The notes below the pieces were generated by a model. The model saw only the letters and a program-made list of their open reading frames with translations, ran no database searches and had not been told where the DNA came from. From Microbacterium sp. zg-Y818 (lineage in GTDB: Bacteria; Actinomycetota; Actinomycetes; Actinomycetales; Microbacteriaceae), in contig NZ_CP126741.1 in assembly GCF_030246905.1 (NCBI RefSeq), positions 2,728,001-2,792,000 of the forward strand: a DNA stretch of 64,000 nt, written 5' to 3'. This document shows positions 7,091 through 15,818 of this stretch, piece after piece; positions within the stretch are counted from its first letter, which is position 1, and each line of letters opens with the position of its first letter. The position numbers and the translations under genes are program-made.

Positions 7091-7935
7091 CCGACCCTCC
7101 GTGGCGCGGCGAACAGCTCCAGCAGGCGTGTCGCCTCGACCACCACGGCGGACCTCCCAGCATCGATGTACCGGCGCGAGTCTACGACGCTGGGGTACTC
7201 GTCGAGGTGCGCGCGCACGGCGCGGGTGAAGAACGCATTGAGGTGCGTGGACACGTTGATCTTCGTGAGCCCGGCTTCGATGCCCGCAAGGATCGTGTCG
7301 TCGGGGACGCCGGACGATCCGTGCAGCACGAGCGGCACCGGCACGGCGTCGCGCAGCCGCGAGATGAGGTCGATGTCCAGCACGGCGGTGCGCTCGGCCA
7401 TCGCGTGCGAAGAGCCCACCGCCACCGCCAGCGCCCCCACCCCCGTCTCGGCGACGAAGGCCGCCGCCTCGGCGGGATCCGTACGCACACCGGGGGCGTG
7501 CGCACCGTCCTTTCCGCCGATCTCGCCGAGCTCGGCCTCGACCAGCACCCCGGCGGCGTCCCCGGCGGCGACGACCCGTCGTGTGGTCGCCACGTTGGCG
7601 GAGAACTCGAGCTTCGCACCGTCGTACATCACCGAGGTGAAGCCGAGGCCGATGGCGCGCAGCGCCAGGTCGGCATCCTCCGCATGGTCCAGGTGCACCG
7701 CGACGCGGGCGCTCGACGCCGCGGCAAGGGCGAGCGTGGCCGCCGCGAGGGGTTCGAGTGCGCCGTGATAGCGCAGGCAGTTCTCGGACAGCTGCAAGAT
7801 GACAGGCAGGCCGGACTCCTCTGCGGCGCGCACCAGCGCCTCCGCCGTCTCGAGGTGGATGACGTTGAAGGCACCGCTGCCGGTGCCGGCGGCGCGCGCC
7901 TCGTCGAGGATCGTGCGGGTGGAGGTCAGCGTCAT
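7087..7935 (-). CDS. class II (tagatose/fructose-bisphosphate type) aldolase
   Basis: 282 aa, the usual length for GatY/KbaY/AgaY-type aldolases. The zinc and catalytic motif HLDH is at residues 81-84 (D83 general acid/base, H84 metal ligand). Further motifs are EAELGEIGGKDG, the GSSHAM segment with a second His, and LHGSSG near the phosphate-binding loop. The enzyme would cleave tagatose 1,6-bisphosphate or fructose 1,6-bisphosphate into dihydroxyacetone phosphate and glyceraldehyde 3-phosphate. It overlaps the upstream PfkB kinase and the downstream DeoR gene by 4 bp each. With the SIS isomerase and ROK kinase this makes an Aga-like route from amino sugars to triose phosphates. The exact stereochemical preference cannot be seen from sequence. 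Confidence 0.88.
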   Translation of the reverse strand: MTLTSTRTILDEARAAGTGSGAFNVIHLETAEALVRAAEESGLPVILQLSENCLRYHGALEPLAAATLALAAASSARVAVHLDHAEDADLALRAIGLGFTSVMYDGAKLEFSANVATTRRVVAAGDAAGVLVEAELGEIGGKDGAHAPGVRTDPAEAAAFVAETGVGALAVAVGSSHAMAERTAVLDIDLISRLRDAVPVPLVLHGSSGVPDDTILAGIEAGLTKINVSTHLNAFFTRAVRAHLDEYPSVVDSRRYIDAGRSAVVVEATRLLELFAAPRRVG

Positions 7936-8894
7936 GTCAGGTCCCTGATGTCTGTGTCGAAGATCACGTCGGTCGCCAGCTGATCGCGCTCGGGCGAGAG
8001 CTCGCCGGCCAGCGGCATGAGCACCGCCGAAGCAGACCAGGCGACGGCCGCACGCGCGAGTTCGACGAGCTCGGCGTGAGAGAAGTCGGTTGGGCGGGTG
8101 CCGCGCCCGGCGAGCACGGCGGCGATCGCGGCGACGGCGGCATCGCCGGCGCCCGTGGCGTTGCCGCGCAGTCGGCGCGGCAGCCGGGCGCGCAGCACCG
8201 CCTGCGGGTCGGCGCCGCCGACGAGCAGCATGCCGTCGGCGCCGAGCGACACGACGACGAGCCCGGCGCCACGGTCCCGCAGCATCCGGGCGCCCGCCAC
8301 CACTCCTGTCGATCCGGTCGTCTCGCGCAGCTCCGCCGCGTTCGGCTTGACCACGTGCGCCCCCGCCTCTGCCGCCGCCAGCAGCGCCGGGCCCGTGACG
8401 TCGGCGATGGTCGTCCCTCTGGATGCCGCGATGTCCGCCACGAGCGCGCGGACGTTGCCCGCGTCGATCCCGGGCGGCAGGCTGCCGGAGATCACCGTGA
8501 CATCGGCGCGCGTCGCGAGGGTGCGGGCGCCGGCGAACAGCGCGGCAGACTCGTCGGCGGCCAGCGCCGCTCCCACCTCGTTGAGCAGGGTCGTCTCCCC
8601 GGTCGCGTCGTCCACCGCCGCGATGCTGCGGCGCGTGGCGGCGGCGACGGGGATCAGCCGATGCGGGATGCCGGCGGCGCGCAGGTCCGCGGCGAGGATC
8701 TCACCGCTGTGGCCGCCCGCCGTGGTCAGCGCGAACGCGTCGAGACCGGCGCCGGTGAGGACACGGGCGACGTTGATGCCCTTGCCGCCGGCGCGCTGCG
8801 CTCCCGTCGGTACGCGATGGGAGTCGCCGGGAACGAGTCGTTGGACCCGCCATGTGCAGTCCAGCGCCGGGTTGGGGGTGACCGTGAGGATCAT
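7932..8894 (-). CDS. PfkB-family hexose-phosphate kinase (tagatose-6-P / fructose-1-P type)
   Basis: 320 aa. It starts MILTVTPNPALD, the signature opening of the 1-phosphofructokinase/LacC branch. The substrate motif AGGKGINVARVL is at about 35-46 and the catalytic motif NATGAGDA has D251 as base. KPNAAEL (183-189) is the usual helix cap of this branch. It should phosphorylate tagatose 6-phosphate or fructose 1-phosphate at C1 or C6, giving the bisphosphate that the co-transcribed aldolase cleaves. The 4-bp overlaps with both neighbours fix start and stop. In this operon tagatose 6-phosphate kinase is the most consistent role; a fru-type role is less likely because no PTS gene is nearby. Confidence 0.88.
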   Translation of the reverse strand: MILTVTPNPALDCTWRVQRLVPGDSHRVPTGAQRAGGKGINVARVLTGAGLDAFALTTAGGHSGEILAADLRAAGIPHRLIPVAAATRRSIAAVDDATGETTLLNEVGAALAADESAALFAGARTLATRADVTVISGSLPPGIDAGNVRALVADIAASRGTTIADVTGPALLAAAEAGAHVVKPNAAELRETTGSTGVVAGARMLRDRGAGLVVVSLGADGMLLVGGADPQAVLRARLPRRLRGNATGAGDAAVAAIAAVLAGRGTRPTDFSHAELVELARAAVAWSASAVLMPLAGELSPERDQLATDVIFDTDIRDLT

Positions 8895-9835
8895 GGCGCG
8901 GGCGCCGACACGTGCTGCCGCGCACGGTGCGCGGTGCCGATCAGGCCGGCATCCTCGCCGAGCGTCGCGCGCACGAGCAGCGGACGACGCTGGAAGGTCA
9001 GCAGCTCGTCCAGTCGCGCCTGCAGCGGGGCGAACAGGTCGTCGCCGGCCTCGGCCAGACCGCCGCCCACCACGACGACGCCCGGAGCAAGCAGCGTCAC
9101 CAGCCGTGCGATCTCCCGCGCGAGCGCGTCGACCGCGTCGGTCCAGACAGCACGGGCGTTCTCATCGCCGGCGTGCAGCGCCGCGAGCACGTCCCGGGCG
9201 CCCTGCACGGGCCGCCCGGCGAGCCGCCCGAATCGACGGGCGATGGCGCCGGCCGACGCCACGGTCTCGAGGCAGCCGACCGCGCCGCACGGGCAGCGCT
9301 CCCCCGCGGGGTCAGTGACGACGTGGCCGATCTCGCCGGCGTAGCCGCCGCCGACGATGGGGGCGCCGTCGACGATGAGCGCCGAGGCGATGCCCGTGCC
9401 GATGACGATGACGGCGGCGTCGCGGTGACCACGGGCGGCGCCCCAGATCTGCTCGGCGACGCCGGCGGCGCGCACATCGTGCCCGAAGGCCACGGGGAGC
9501 GACAGGGCCTGTTCTGCAAGCGCCCGCAACGGTGCCTCCCGCCAGCCGAGGTTGCCCGAGAAGATGCCGACTCCCGTCTGCTCGTCCACGAGGCCGGGGA
9601 CGCTCAGTCCCGCGGCCTGCGGGACCAGCTCGGGATGGACGCCGCGGTGCGCCTCGGCCAGCGTCGCGAGGTGGGCGGCGATGGCGCCGGCCGGGTCTGC
9701 AGCCGAGCGCGGAGTCGGGGTACGGCGGAGATCGCGCACGCGGCCCGCCGCGTCCACCAGGGCCGACTTGGTCGTCGTGCCCCCCACATCGAAAGCCAGG
9801 ACGACGGCGCCGTCGCCGAGCACGCCCTCGTTCAT
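8891..9835 (-). CDS. ROK-family sugar kinase
   Basis: 314 aa. The N-terminal ATP-binding motif is AFDVGGTTTKSALVD (about 13-27). The ROK signature includes the zinc-binding CPCGAVGCLET segment and the preceding GGGYAGEIGHVV with the conserved His. The VIGTGIASALIVDG segment supplies the second phosphate loop. These enzymes phosphorylate free hexoses or N-acetylhexosamines with ATP. The ATG at 9835 overlaps the stop of the SIS gene by 4 bp, which fixes the start; the long upstream in-frame extension is not real. In context the substrate is probably galactosamine or N-acetylgalactosamine (AgaK-like), but glucokinase or glucosamine kinase activity cannot be excluded. Confidence 0.88.
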   Translation of the reverse strand: MNEGVLGDGAVVLAFDVGGTTTKSALVDAAGRVRDLRRTPTPRSAADPAGAIAAHLATLAEAHRGVHPELVPQAAGLSVPGLVDEQTGVGIFSGNLGWREAPLRALAEQALSLPVAFGHDVRAAGVAEQIWGAARGHRDAAVIVIGTGIASALIVDGAPIVGGGYAGEIGHVVTDPAGERCPCGAVGCLETVASAGAIARRFGRLAGRPVQGARDVLAALHAGDENARAVWTDAVDALAREIARLVTLLAPGVVVVGGGLAEAGDDLFAPLQARLDELLTFQRRPLLVRATLGEDAGLIGTAHRARQHVSAPAP

Positions 9836-10719
9836 GCGTCGAGGATGACCGACCGCGTCAGGTTCCGCGGCTCGTCGGGGTTCAGTCCGCGGGACAGGGC
9901 ACGGGCGAGCGCGACGCGCTGGGCACGGACGAGGTCGGCCATGGGGTCCACCCCGCTCTGCTCGAAGCGAGCGCCGGTGCGGGCGACGTCGTCGGCGAGG
10001 CCGGCGGGCATGTCGCCGAAAGCCCACGTGACCCGTCCCGGCGCCGCGATGGAGATCGGGCCGTGGCGGTATTCCATGGCCGGGTAGGACTCGGTCCACG
10101 ACTGCGACGCCTCGCGCATCTTCAACGCCGCCTCGTGCGCGAGCCCGATGGCCCATCCGCCGGCAACGAAGGTGTACTGCTCGGCGGCGACGAGGTCGGG
10201 GTCGAGCTCCTCCGCGATGGCCCGCTCGGCATCGGCGATCGCCGGCGCCAGGTCTTCGCCGAGCGAGGCACGGAACAGGGCGAGGGCCGTCGTCGCGAAA
10301 CGCGTCTGCACGACCGAGACCTCGTCGGCGAAGGGCAGCGTGACGGCGGCATCCAGCAGGCCGATCAGGGGAGACGTCTCATCGCCGACGACGCCGATGA
10401 CGGGGGTGCGCCCCTTCACCCGCTCGGCCAGCTGCAGCACCTCGGTCGTGGTCCCCGAGCGCGTCAGTGCGACGATGGCGTCGTAGTCGCGGTCGGGCAT
10501 CTCGGATGCCGCGAACGCGTCGGTGACCCCCGCGCCGCTGCGCTCGCGCAACGTGGCGTAGGCCTGGGCGATGAACCAGGACGTGCCGCAGCCGACGACT
10601 GCCACACGCGCTCCTCGCTGCGGAAGCACATCGGTGGTGCGCGCCAGTTCGGCAGCGCGCGCCCAGGTCTCGGGCTGCGAGCGCAGCTCGTTCTCCATGT
10701 GGGTGGACGTGGTGATCAT
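9832..10719 (-). CDS. SIS-domain sugar isomerase/deaminase (AgaS/GlmS-like)
   Basis: 295 aa with two SIS halves. Phosphosugar-binding loops are VVGCGTSWFIAQAYA in the first and ALTRSGTTTEVLQLAERV following it. The second half has the MEYRHGPISI motif typical of the isomerase domain of GlmS, AgaS and FrlB. It would convert a hexosamine 6-phosphate to the keto-sugar phosphate with release of ammonia. I choose the ATG at 10719 (MITTSTHMEN...), with GGAAGAGG upstream, rather than the earlier in-frame codon. First gene of the operon. It is shorter than E. coli AgaS (about 384 aa, from memory), so a related deglycase activity is possible. Confidence 0.85.
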   Translation of the reverse strand: MITTSTHMENELRSQPETWARAAELARTTDVLPQRGARVAVVGCGTSWFIAQAYATLRERSGAGVTDAFAASEMPDRDYDAIVALTRSGTTTEVLQLAERVKGRTPVIGVVGDETSPLIGLLDAAVTLPFADEVSVVQTRFATTALALFRASLGEDLAPAIADAERAIAEELDPDLVAAEQYTFVAGGWAIGLAHEAALKMREASQSWTESYPAMEYRHGPISIAAPGRVTWAFGDMPAGLADDVARTGARFEQSGVDPMADLVRAQRVALARALSRGLNPDEPRNLTRSVILDA

Positions 10720-10740
10720 GCTGCGCCTCTTCCTCCCCGC

Positions 10741-10776
10741 GAACACTGATCAGTCTTTGATCGATTCTGATTGTTC
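10741..10776 (-). promoter_or_regulatory. candidate DeoR operator upstream of the Aga-like operon
   Basis: Three TGAT elements at 10747, 10758 and 10768, spaced about one helical turn, lie inside an outer inverted repeat GAACA (10741-10745) / TGTTC (10772-10776). They are just upstream of the SIS gene ribosome binding site, in a locally AT-rich stretch. Helically phased repeats are common in DeoR-family operators. Assignment is inference. Confidence 0.4.
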
Positions 10777-10855
10777 GTGCGGGCTTTTCGTCAGTCTAGT
10801 GCGCGCAAGCGCCATCACGGAACGTGCGCTCTCCGGTGACGCGAAGGGTCAGACG

Positions 10856-11881
10856 TCAGCCGGCGGCGACGGGCGCGGCGGTGGAGGACCGCACGATGAG
10901 CTCGGGCTCGAGCCGGGCGACGGTCGGCGGCTCGCCGCCTTCGATGAGCGCGATCACGCGGGCGGCGGCGGTGCGCCCGACCCGCTCGAACGGCTGGCGG
11001 ACGGTCGTGAGGGCGGGGGTCGCGTAGGCGGCCAGTGCGATGTCGTCCACGCTGGTCACCGAGACGTCACCGGGAACCGCACGGCCGGCCTCGTGCAGGG
11101 CGCGCATGAGACCGAAGGCCATCTCGTCGCTAGAGACGAAGACCGCGGTGACGTCGGGGATCGCGGCGATCGTGCGACCGGCGCGGTAGCCCGACTCGGG
11201 CGACCAATCCCCGGGGATCACCGGGGGCGCAGCGATTCCGCGTTCGCGCAGCACCTGCTCCCATTCCTCGCGGCGGGCCACCGACTCCTGCCAGAACTCA
11301 TCACCGGAGACGTGCCACACCGTCGCGTGACCCAGGTCCAGCAGGTGCTCCGTGGCCGCGCGCGCGATCGCCCGCTGGTCGATGAGTGCGTCGTCGCCCA
11401 GGCCCTCGTCCTGGCGATGCCCGACGGTGGGGGTGCGGGTGGTGCGATTGCCGAGGGCGTCGGCGAGGAAGCCGACGGGAGCCAGCAGCACGATGCCTTC
11501 GGCACCCTGACGCTCCAGCCGGTCGAAGGCTTCGACGAAGGCTCCGGGGCGGGAATGATGCGGCACGCTCGCGCTGGTCACGGCGTAGCCCTGTTCGGCG
11601 GCGACCGCCTCGACGCCGAGCAGGATGGCGCTCGTGGAGTAGCGCGCGGTGGAGACGGTGATGACGCCGAGCATGCGCGTACGGCCGGAGGCGAGGGATG
11701 CCGCGGCGGCGTGCAGCCGGTATCCGGTCGCGTCGACCGCGGCCATGACGCGCTGCGCCGTCTCGGGGCGGACGTTGGACTGGCCGCCGATCACCCGAGA
11801 CACGGTCTGCGTGGACACCCCGGCGACGCGCGCCACGTCGACCTGACTGGGGGCTCTGTCCCCGGAGGATCGGCGCGGCAT
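10856..11881 (-). CDS. LacI-family transcriptional regulator (beta-galactoside locus 1)
   Basis: 341 aa. N-terminal LacI helix-turn-helix SQVDVARVAGVSTQTVSRVI (about 12-31), followed by the hinge-helix motif LHAAAASLASGRTRMLGVI, then a periplasmic-binding-like sensor domain with the usual SDEMAFGLMRALHEAG and SVDDIALAAYATPALTTVRQP segments. The ATG at 11881 gives the standard N-terminus; longer in-frame starts read through the intergenic operator region. Divergent from the GH35 gene, with a palindrome between them, so it most likely represses GH35 and, through a matching site at 17244, the ABC transporter and GH20 gene. The inducer is probably a galacto-oligosaccharide or its product. Confidence 0.92.
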   Translation of the reverse strand: MPRRSSGDRAPSQVDVARVAGVSTQTVSRVIGGQSNVRPETAQRVMAAVDATGYRLHAAAASLASGRTRMLGVITVSTARYSTSAILLGVEAVAAEQGYAVTSASVPHHSRPGAFVEAFDRLERQGAEGIVLLAPVGFLADALGNRTTRTPTVGHRQDEGLGDDALIDQRAIARAATEHLLDLGHATVWHVSGDEFWQESVARREEWEQVLRERGIAAPPVIPGDWSPESGYRAGRTIAAIPDVTAVFVSSDEMAFGLMRALHEAGRAVPGDVSVTSVDDIALAAYATPALTTVRQPFERVGRTAAARVIALIEGGEPPTVARLEPELIVRSSTAAPVAAG

Positions 11882-11946
11882 CCACTCATCGTAGTGAGCA
11901 GCGAGGATAACGAGCCAACGTGACGCGAAATAGGGCAGGATGTTAG

Positions 11947-11968
11947 GTGATGTGAACGCAAACATCAC
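11947..11968. promoter_or_regulatory. LacI-type operator between the regulator and GH35
   Basis: Perfect inverted repeat GTGATGT - 8 bases - ACATCAC, enclosing the 14-mer TGTGAACGCAAACA (11951-11964) with a central CG, as in LacI-family operators. It lies 47 bases upstream of the GH35 start. Sixteen consecutive bases of it (read on the minus strand as GATGTTTGCGTTCACA) recur at 17244-17259. Confidence 0.75.
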
Positions 11969-12014
11969 GGCAGCTCGGATCGACGGGCCCCGAAATCCGA
12001 GAGGAAGCCTGCGG

Positions 12015-13787
12015 ATGGATCCGATGACAACGACGAGGTCGCAGACCTCAGTGGCGGCGCTCACATACTCGGACAGCACCCTGCTGCGCAACGGCCGGCC
12101 GCACCGCATGCTCGCCGGGGCCGTGCATTACTTCCGCGTGCACCCGCAGCAGTGGGAGGACCGCCTGCGACGGCTCGCGGCGATGGGCGCGAACACCGTC
12201 GACACCTACATCCCGTGGAACTTCCACGAGGAGATCGAGGGCTCGCCCCGCTTCGACGGATGGCGCGACATCGAACGGTATCTGCGCATCGCGGCGGAGG
12301 TGGGCCTGGACGTCTACCTGCGGCCGAGCCCGTACATCTGCGCCGAGTGGTCCAACGGCGGCCTGCCCGCGTGGCTCACCGGACGCATCCGTCACGTCCG
12401 CAGCAGCGACCCTGGATACCTGCGGGCCGTCGAGGAGTGGTACTCCCATCTCCTCCCCCGCCTCGCCCCGCTGCAGGCGGCGTACGGCGGACCCATCGTC
12501 GCGGTGCAGGTTGAGAACGAGTACGGCTCGTTCGGCTCCGACAGCGCGTACCTCGAGCACCAGCGGGATCTGCTGCGGGCGCACGGGATCGTCGAGCTGC
12601 TCACCACCGCCGACGGAATCACGCCCGACATGCAGCATCACGGCTCCGTGGACGGCGCCATGCCGAGCTTCACCTTCGGAACCGGCGTCGACACCGCCCA
12701 GAGCCTCCTCCCCGCCGCCACACCGCTGCTGTGCAGCGAGCTGTGGGGCGGCTGGTTCGACCATTGGGGCGAGCGTCACCACGTGCGCAGCGCGGCGAGC
12801 ATGATCGGCACCGTCGACGCCCTGCTGGATGCCGGCGGCTCGGTGAGCCTGTACATGGCGCACGGCGGCACCAACTTCGGCCTGTGGGCCGGGGCGAACT
12901 GGGACGGCGCGCTGCAGCCGACGATCACGAGCTACGACTCCGACGCCCCCATCGCCGAGGACGGCCGGCTGGGTGACAAGTTCGCCGCCCTCCGGGCTTC
13001 TTTCGCCCCCTTCCATGACGGCCCGCTTCCCGAGGTCCCCGCCGAGCCGGTGTTCCTGCCGCGCCAGACGGTGGCCTTCACCGGCGAAGGCGGCCTCGCC
13101 GACGCGCTGAGCTCCCTCCCCGCCGGCGAGGTGCGGTCCAACCCGGCCACCTTCGAGGAGCTGGGCGTGGCGGACGGCATCGTCGCCTACCAGACCCGGG
13201 TGCACATCGGCGCCGAGACGACGCTGTCGATCAGGGGCCTGCACGACCGCGCAGCGGTGCTGCTGGACGGCGAGCGCATCGCCACGCTCGAGCGCGACGG
13301 CACCACGAGCGTCGTCATCGAGGGCCGCGCCGGCGACCACGAGCTGACCCTCGTGGTGGAGAGCCTCGGCCGCATCAACTACGGGCCGCACATCGGCGAG
13401 CACAAGGGCATCGTCGGCGGCGTGCTGCTCGGCCGCCGTTACGTGCACGGCTGGACGCACCGCGTCGTGCCGCTGGACGGCTCGCTCACGGGTCGGGGCG
13501 GCGACGCACCCGCCGACGGCTTCGCCGTGGCATCCGTGGACGTGGAGACGCCGGCGGATGCCTGGCTCGCAGTGCCCGGCGGCAGCAAGGGACTCATCTG
13601 GGTCAACGGCTTCCTCATCGGCCGCTACTGGAGCGTCGGCCCGCAGGAGACCTTCTACGCCCCCGCGCCGCTCTGGCGGTCCGGACGCAACGAGGTGCGG
13701 GTCGTGGACCTGGAGCAGCTGCCCACGATCCTCGAGATCCGCGACGTGCCGTCGCTGGGCGAGGCCGAGGAGTTCATCGGCTCCTGA
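12015..13787 (+). CDS. beta-galactosidase, glycoside hydrolase family 35
   Basis: 590 aa. GH35 TIM barrel with the N-terminal LRNGRP-x-x-x-LAGAVHYFR and WNFHEE segments. The acid/base is E169 in VQVENEYGSFG and the nucleophile is E242 in CSELWGGW. GGTNFG (near 287) is another family hallmark. The C-terminal 200 residues form beta-rich, jelly-roll-like domains (GLIWVNGFLIGRYWS is typical). No signal peptide, so it acts in the cytoplasm on imported beta-galactosides. The ATG at 12015 has AGAGGAAG about 8 bases upstream; an earlier in-frame ATG lies within the operator. It is transcribed divergently from its LacI regulator and ends at a strong terminator. The linkage preference is not visible. 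Confidence 0.93.
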   Translation: MDPMTTTRSQTSVAALTYSDSTLLRNGRPHRMLAGAVHYFRVHPQQWEDRLRRLAAMGANTVDTYIPWNFHEEIEGSPRFDGWRDIERYLRIAAEVGLDVYLRPSPYICAEWSNGGLPAWLTGRIRHVRSSDPGYLRAVEEWYSHLLPRLAPLQAAYGGPIVAVQVENEYGSFGSDSAYLEHQRDLLRAHGIVELLTTADGITPDMQHHGSVDGAMPSFTFGTGVDTAQSLLPAATPLLCSELWGGWFDHWGERHHVRSAASMIGTVDALLDAGGSVSLYMAHGGTNFGLWAGANWDGALQPTITSYDSDAPIAEDGRLGDKFAALRASFAPFHDGPLPEVPAEPVFLPRQTVAFTGEGGLADALSSLPAGEVRSNPATFEELGVADGIVAYQTRVHIGAETTLSIRGLHDRAAVLLDGERIATLERDGTTSVVIEGRAGDHELTLVVESLGRINYGPHIGEHKGIVGGVLLGRRYVHGWTHRVVPLDGSLTGRGGDAPADGFAVASVDVETPADAWLAVPGGSKGLIWVNGFLIGRYWSVGPQETFYAPAPLWRSGRNEVRVVDLEQLPTILEIRDVPSLGEAEEFIGS

Positions 13788-13802
13788 CCCCCGCCCCACC
13801 GC

Positions 13803-13838
13803 AAAGGACCCCCGGCGCCGCAGCGCCGGGGGTCCTTT
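13803..13838. terminator. bidirectional terminator between GH35 and the ABC operon
   Basis: Perfect 16-bp stem (AAAGGACCCCCGGCGC and its complement) with a 4-base loop. The A and T tracts at the two ends make it work in both directions. It serves the convergent GH35 gene and the permease gene ending at 13851. Confidence 0.93.
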
Positions 13839-13850
13839 CTCGTGCGGTGA

Positions 13851-14750
13851 TCAGCCCTTGACGGCCCCGGCCGCCAGGCCCGAGCGCAGGTAGCGCTGCA
13901 GCGTGAAGAACAGCACGATCAGCGGCACCACACCCAGCAGGGCGCCGAGCATGACCGCGCCCTTGTCCGGGGAGAAGTAGCTCATCATGCCGAACAGCCC
14001 CAGCGTTACCGGCTTGAGCTCCTGCGACGAGACCATCAGGAGGGGCAGCAGGAAGTTGTTCCACGTGGCGACGAACACGAACAGGAAGATGGTCACCATG
14101 GCAGGCGCGAGCAGGCGCATCACGATGGTGAAGAAGATGCGGATCTCCCCCGCTCCATCGATGCGCGCCGCCTCGAGCAGCTCCGTCGGCACCGACTGGG
14201 CGTACACCATGCCCAGGAACACGCCGAAGGGCGACACCGCGGACGGGATGATGATCGCCCACACCGTGTCGACCAGGCCCAGCGCGTGGAACTCCAGATA
14301 CAGCGGCACCGTCAGCAGCGCGACCGGCATGAGCAGGCCCGCCATGATGGCACCCACCGCGATCTTCTTGCCCGGGAAGGAGAACTTGGCGATGGCATAG
14401 CCCGCCATCACCGCGAAGAGCGTTCCGATGACGCCTGCCGTCACCGAGTAGAAGATCGAGTTGCCGACCCACCGCCAGAACATGCCCTGGGTCCAGGACA
14501 TGAGGCTGTCGTAGTTGGCGCCGAGGTTCCATTCGGCGAACCAGAATCCGAAGGTCGACGTCAGGTCGCGGTTGTTCTTCGTGGCGGCGATGAGCAGCCA
14601 GTACACCGGGCCGAGGAAGTAGATCGCGGCGACGACCAGGACGGTGATGCCGGCGATCTTGCCGCGCAGCGTGGGCAGCGCGTTCTTGGGGGGAAGGTCG
14701 ACCTCGACCTCGCGGGCGCGCCGTCTGCCGGTGCGGATCGCGGTGGTCAT
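13851..14750 (-). CDS. sugar ABC transporter permease, CUT1 family (MalG/LacG type)
   Basis: 299 aa with six predicted membrane segments, starting near residue 32 (TVLVVAAIYFLGPVYWLLI). The cytoplasmic EAA loop reads ELLEAARIDGAGEIRIFFTIVMRLLAP (about 195-221), where the ATPase docks. The short C-terminus and the N-terminal cytoplasmic arm are typical of MalG-like subunits. It partners the permease encoded just upstream (4-bp overlap) and the binding lipoprotein at 15819. No ATPase gene is present in the locus, so a shared MsmK/MsmX-type ATPase encoded elsewhere is expected. The likely cargo is a galacto-oligosaccharide, from the neighbouring GH35 and GH20 genes. Confidence 0.92.
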   Translation of the reverse strand: MTTAIRTGRRRAREVEVDLPPKNALPTLRGKIAGITVLVVAAIYFLGPVYWLLIAATKNNRDLTSTFGFWFAEWNLGANYDSLMSWTQGMFWRWVGNSIFYSVTAGVIGTLFAVMAGYAIAKFSFPGKKIAVGAIMAGLLMPVALLTVPLYLEFHALGLVDTVWAIIIPSAVSPFGVFLGMVYAQSVPTELLEAARIDGAGEIRIFFTIVMRLLAPAMVTIFLFVFVATWNNFLLPLLMVSSQELKPVTLGLFGMMSYFSPDKGAVMLGALLGVVPLIVLFFTLQRYLRSGLAAGAVKG

Positions 14751-15733
14751 GAGTTTCCTCCCTTACGGCGCTGCAGCAGCGCGTAGACGATGGCCAGCAC
14801 GCCGGCGATGACGGCCATGAGCAGCGAGTAGGCCGATGCGATCCCCGTGCCCGAGGGCGAGGCCGCCCCGAGCAGCGAGTTGTAGGTGAGCATCATCGGC
14901 GTGTAGCCCTTGCCCATCCACGGGTTCTGGCTCTCCATCACGGTGGGCTCGTTGAAGAGCTGGATGGTGCCGATGATCGACAGCAGCACCGCCAGCAGCG
15001 CGGCTCCGCGCACCAGGGGCACCTTGATCTTGACCGCGATCTGCCAGCTGCTCGCGCCGTCGATGCGCGCCGCCTCGTAGAGCTCCCGCGGCGCGGCCTG
15101 CAGTGCGGCGAGGAAGATGAGCATGTTGTAGCCGGTGTAGGTCCAGGTCGTCATGTTCCCCATCGAGAACAGGATCGTCTCCGGCGCCATGAAGTCCGTC
15201 CCCTCGGGGAGGTACGGCATGAACGGCGACACCTCGGGCGTGTAGAGATACAGCCACATCATCGCGGCGATCACACCCGGGATGGCGTAGGGGAGGAAGA
15301 AGGCGAGGCGGAAGAAGCCGGGGCGGCGGACGATGAACGAGTCCAGGAGCAGTGCGAGCCCCAGAGCGGCGATCGTCATCACCGGGATCTGGACGAGGCC
15401 GTAGAGCACGACGCGGCCCATGCCGGCCCAGAACGTCTGGTTGGCGATGGCTATGGCGAAGTTGTCGAAGCCCACGAAGGTCTCTACGAGCTCCCCGCCG
15501 CCGTACAGGCCCTCGCCCGACGGGACTTCGGAGAACATCGATGCGCGGATCGACACGACGATCGGCACGACGAAGACGACGACGAAGAGGATCGCGAAGG
15601 GGGCGAGGAACAGCCACCCGGTCACGGCCTCGCGCCGGCTGCCGCCGCGTCGGCCCCGCTCCTTTCGCGTCGGCGGGGTCGCGCGGACCTTCGCTGCCGC
15701 TGCGGCCACGGTGGGCGGGGTGGTCAGTGTCAT
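14747..15733 (-). CDS. sugar ABC transporter permease, CUT1 family (MalF/LacF type)
   Basis: 328 aa with six membrane segments, the first at about residues 37-60 (GWLFLAPFAILFVVVFVVPIVV). The EAA loop is ELYEAARIDGASSWQIAVKIKVPLV. The basic N-terminus (residues 12-35: AKVRATPPTRKERGRRGG...) should face the cytoplasm. It pairs with the MalG-type subunit through a 4-bp gene overlap. The gene for the substrate-binding lipoprotein lies 85 bases upstream on the same strand. The membrane complex would import oligosaccharides for cytoplasmic cleavage. No unusual features. Confidence 0.92.
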   Translation of the reverse strand: MTLTTPPTVAAAAAKVRATPPTRKERGRRGGSRREAVTGWLFLAPFAILFVVVFVVPIVVSIRASMFSEVPSGEGLYGGGELVETFVGFDNFAIAIANQTFWAGMGRVVLYGLVQIPVMTIAALGLALLLDSFIVRRPGFFRLAFFLPYAIPGVIAAMMWLYLYTPEVSPFMPYLPEGTDFMAPETILFSMGNMTTWTYTGYNMLIFLAALQAAPRELYEAARIDGASSWQIAVKIKVPLVRGAALLAVLLSIIGTIQLFNEPTVMESQNPWMGKGYTPMMLTYNSLLGAASPSGTGIASAYSLLMAVIAGVLAIVYALLQRRKGGNS

Positions 15734-15818
15734 CTCATCGTCTTTCCAGTGCAGGAGCCGGCGGAGTGCACGGGGCGTCCATGCGCTCCGCCGGCTCAGC
15801 GGTTGTCAGCGAGGTGCG

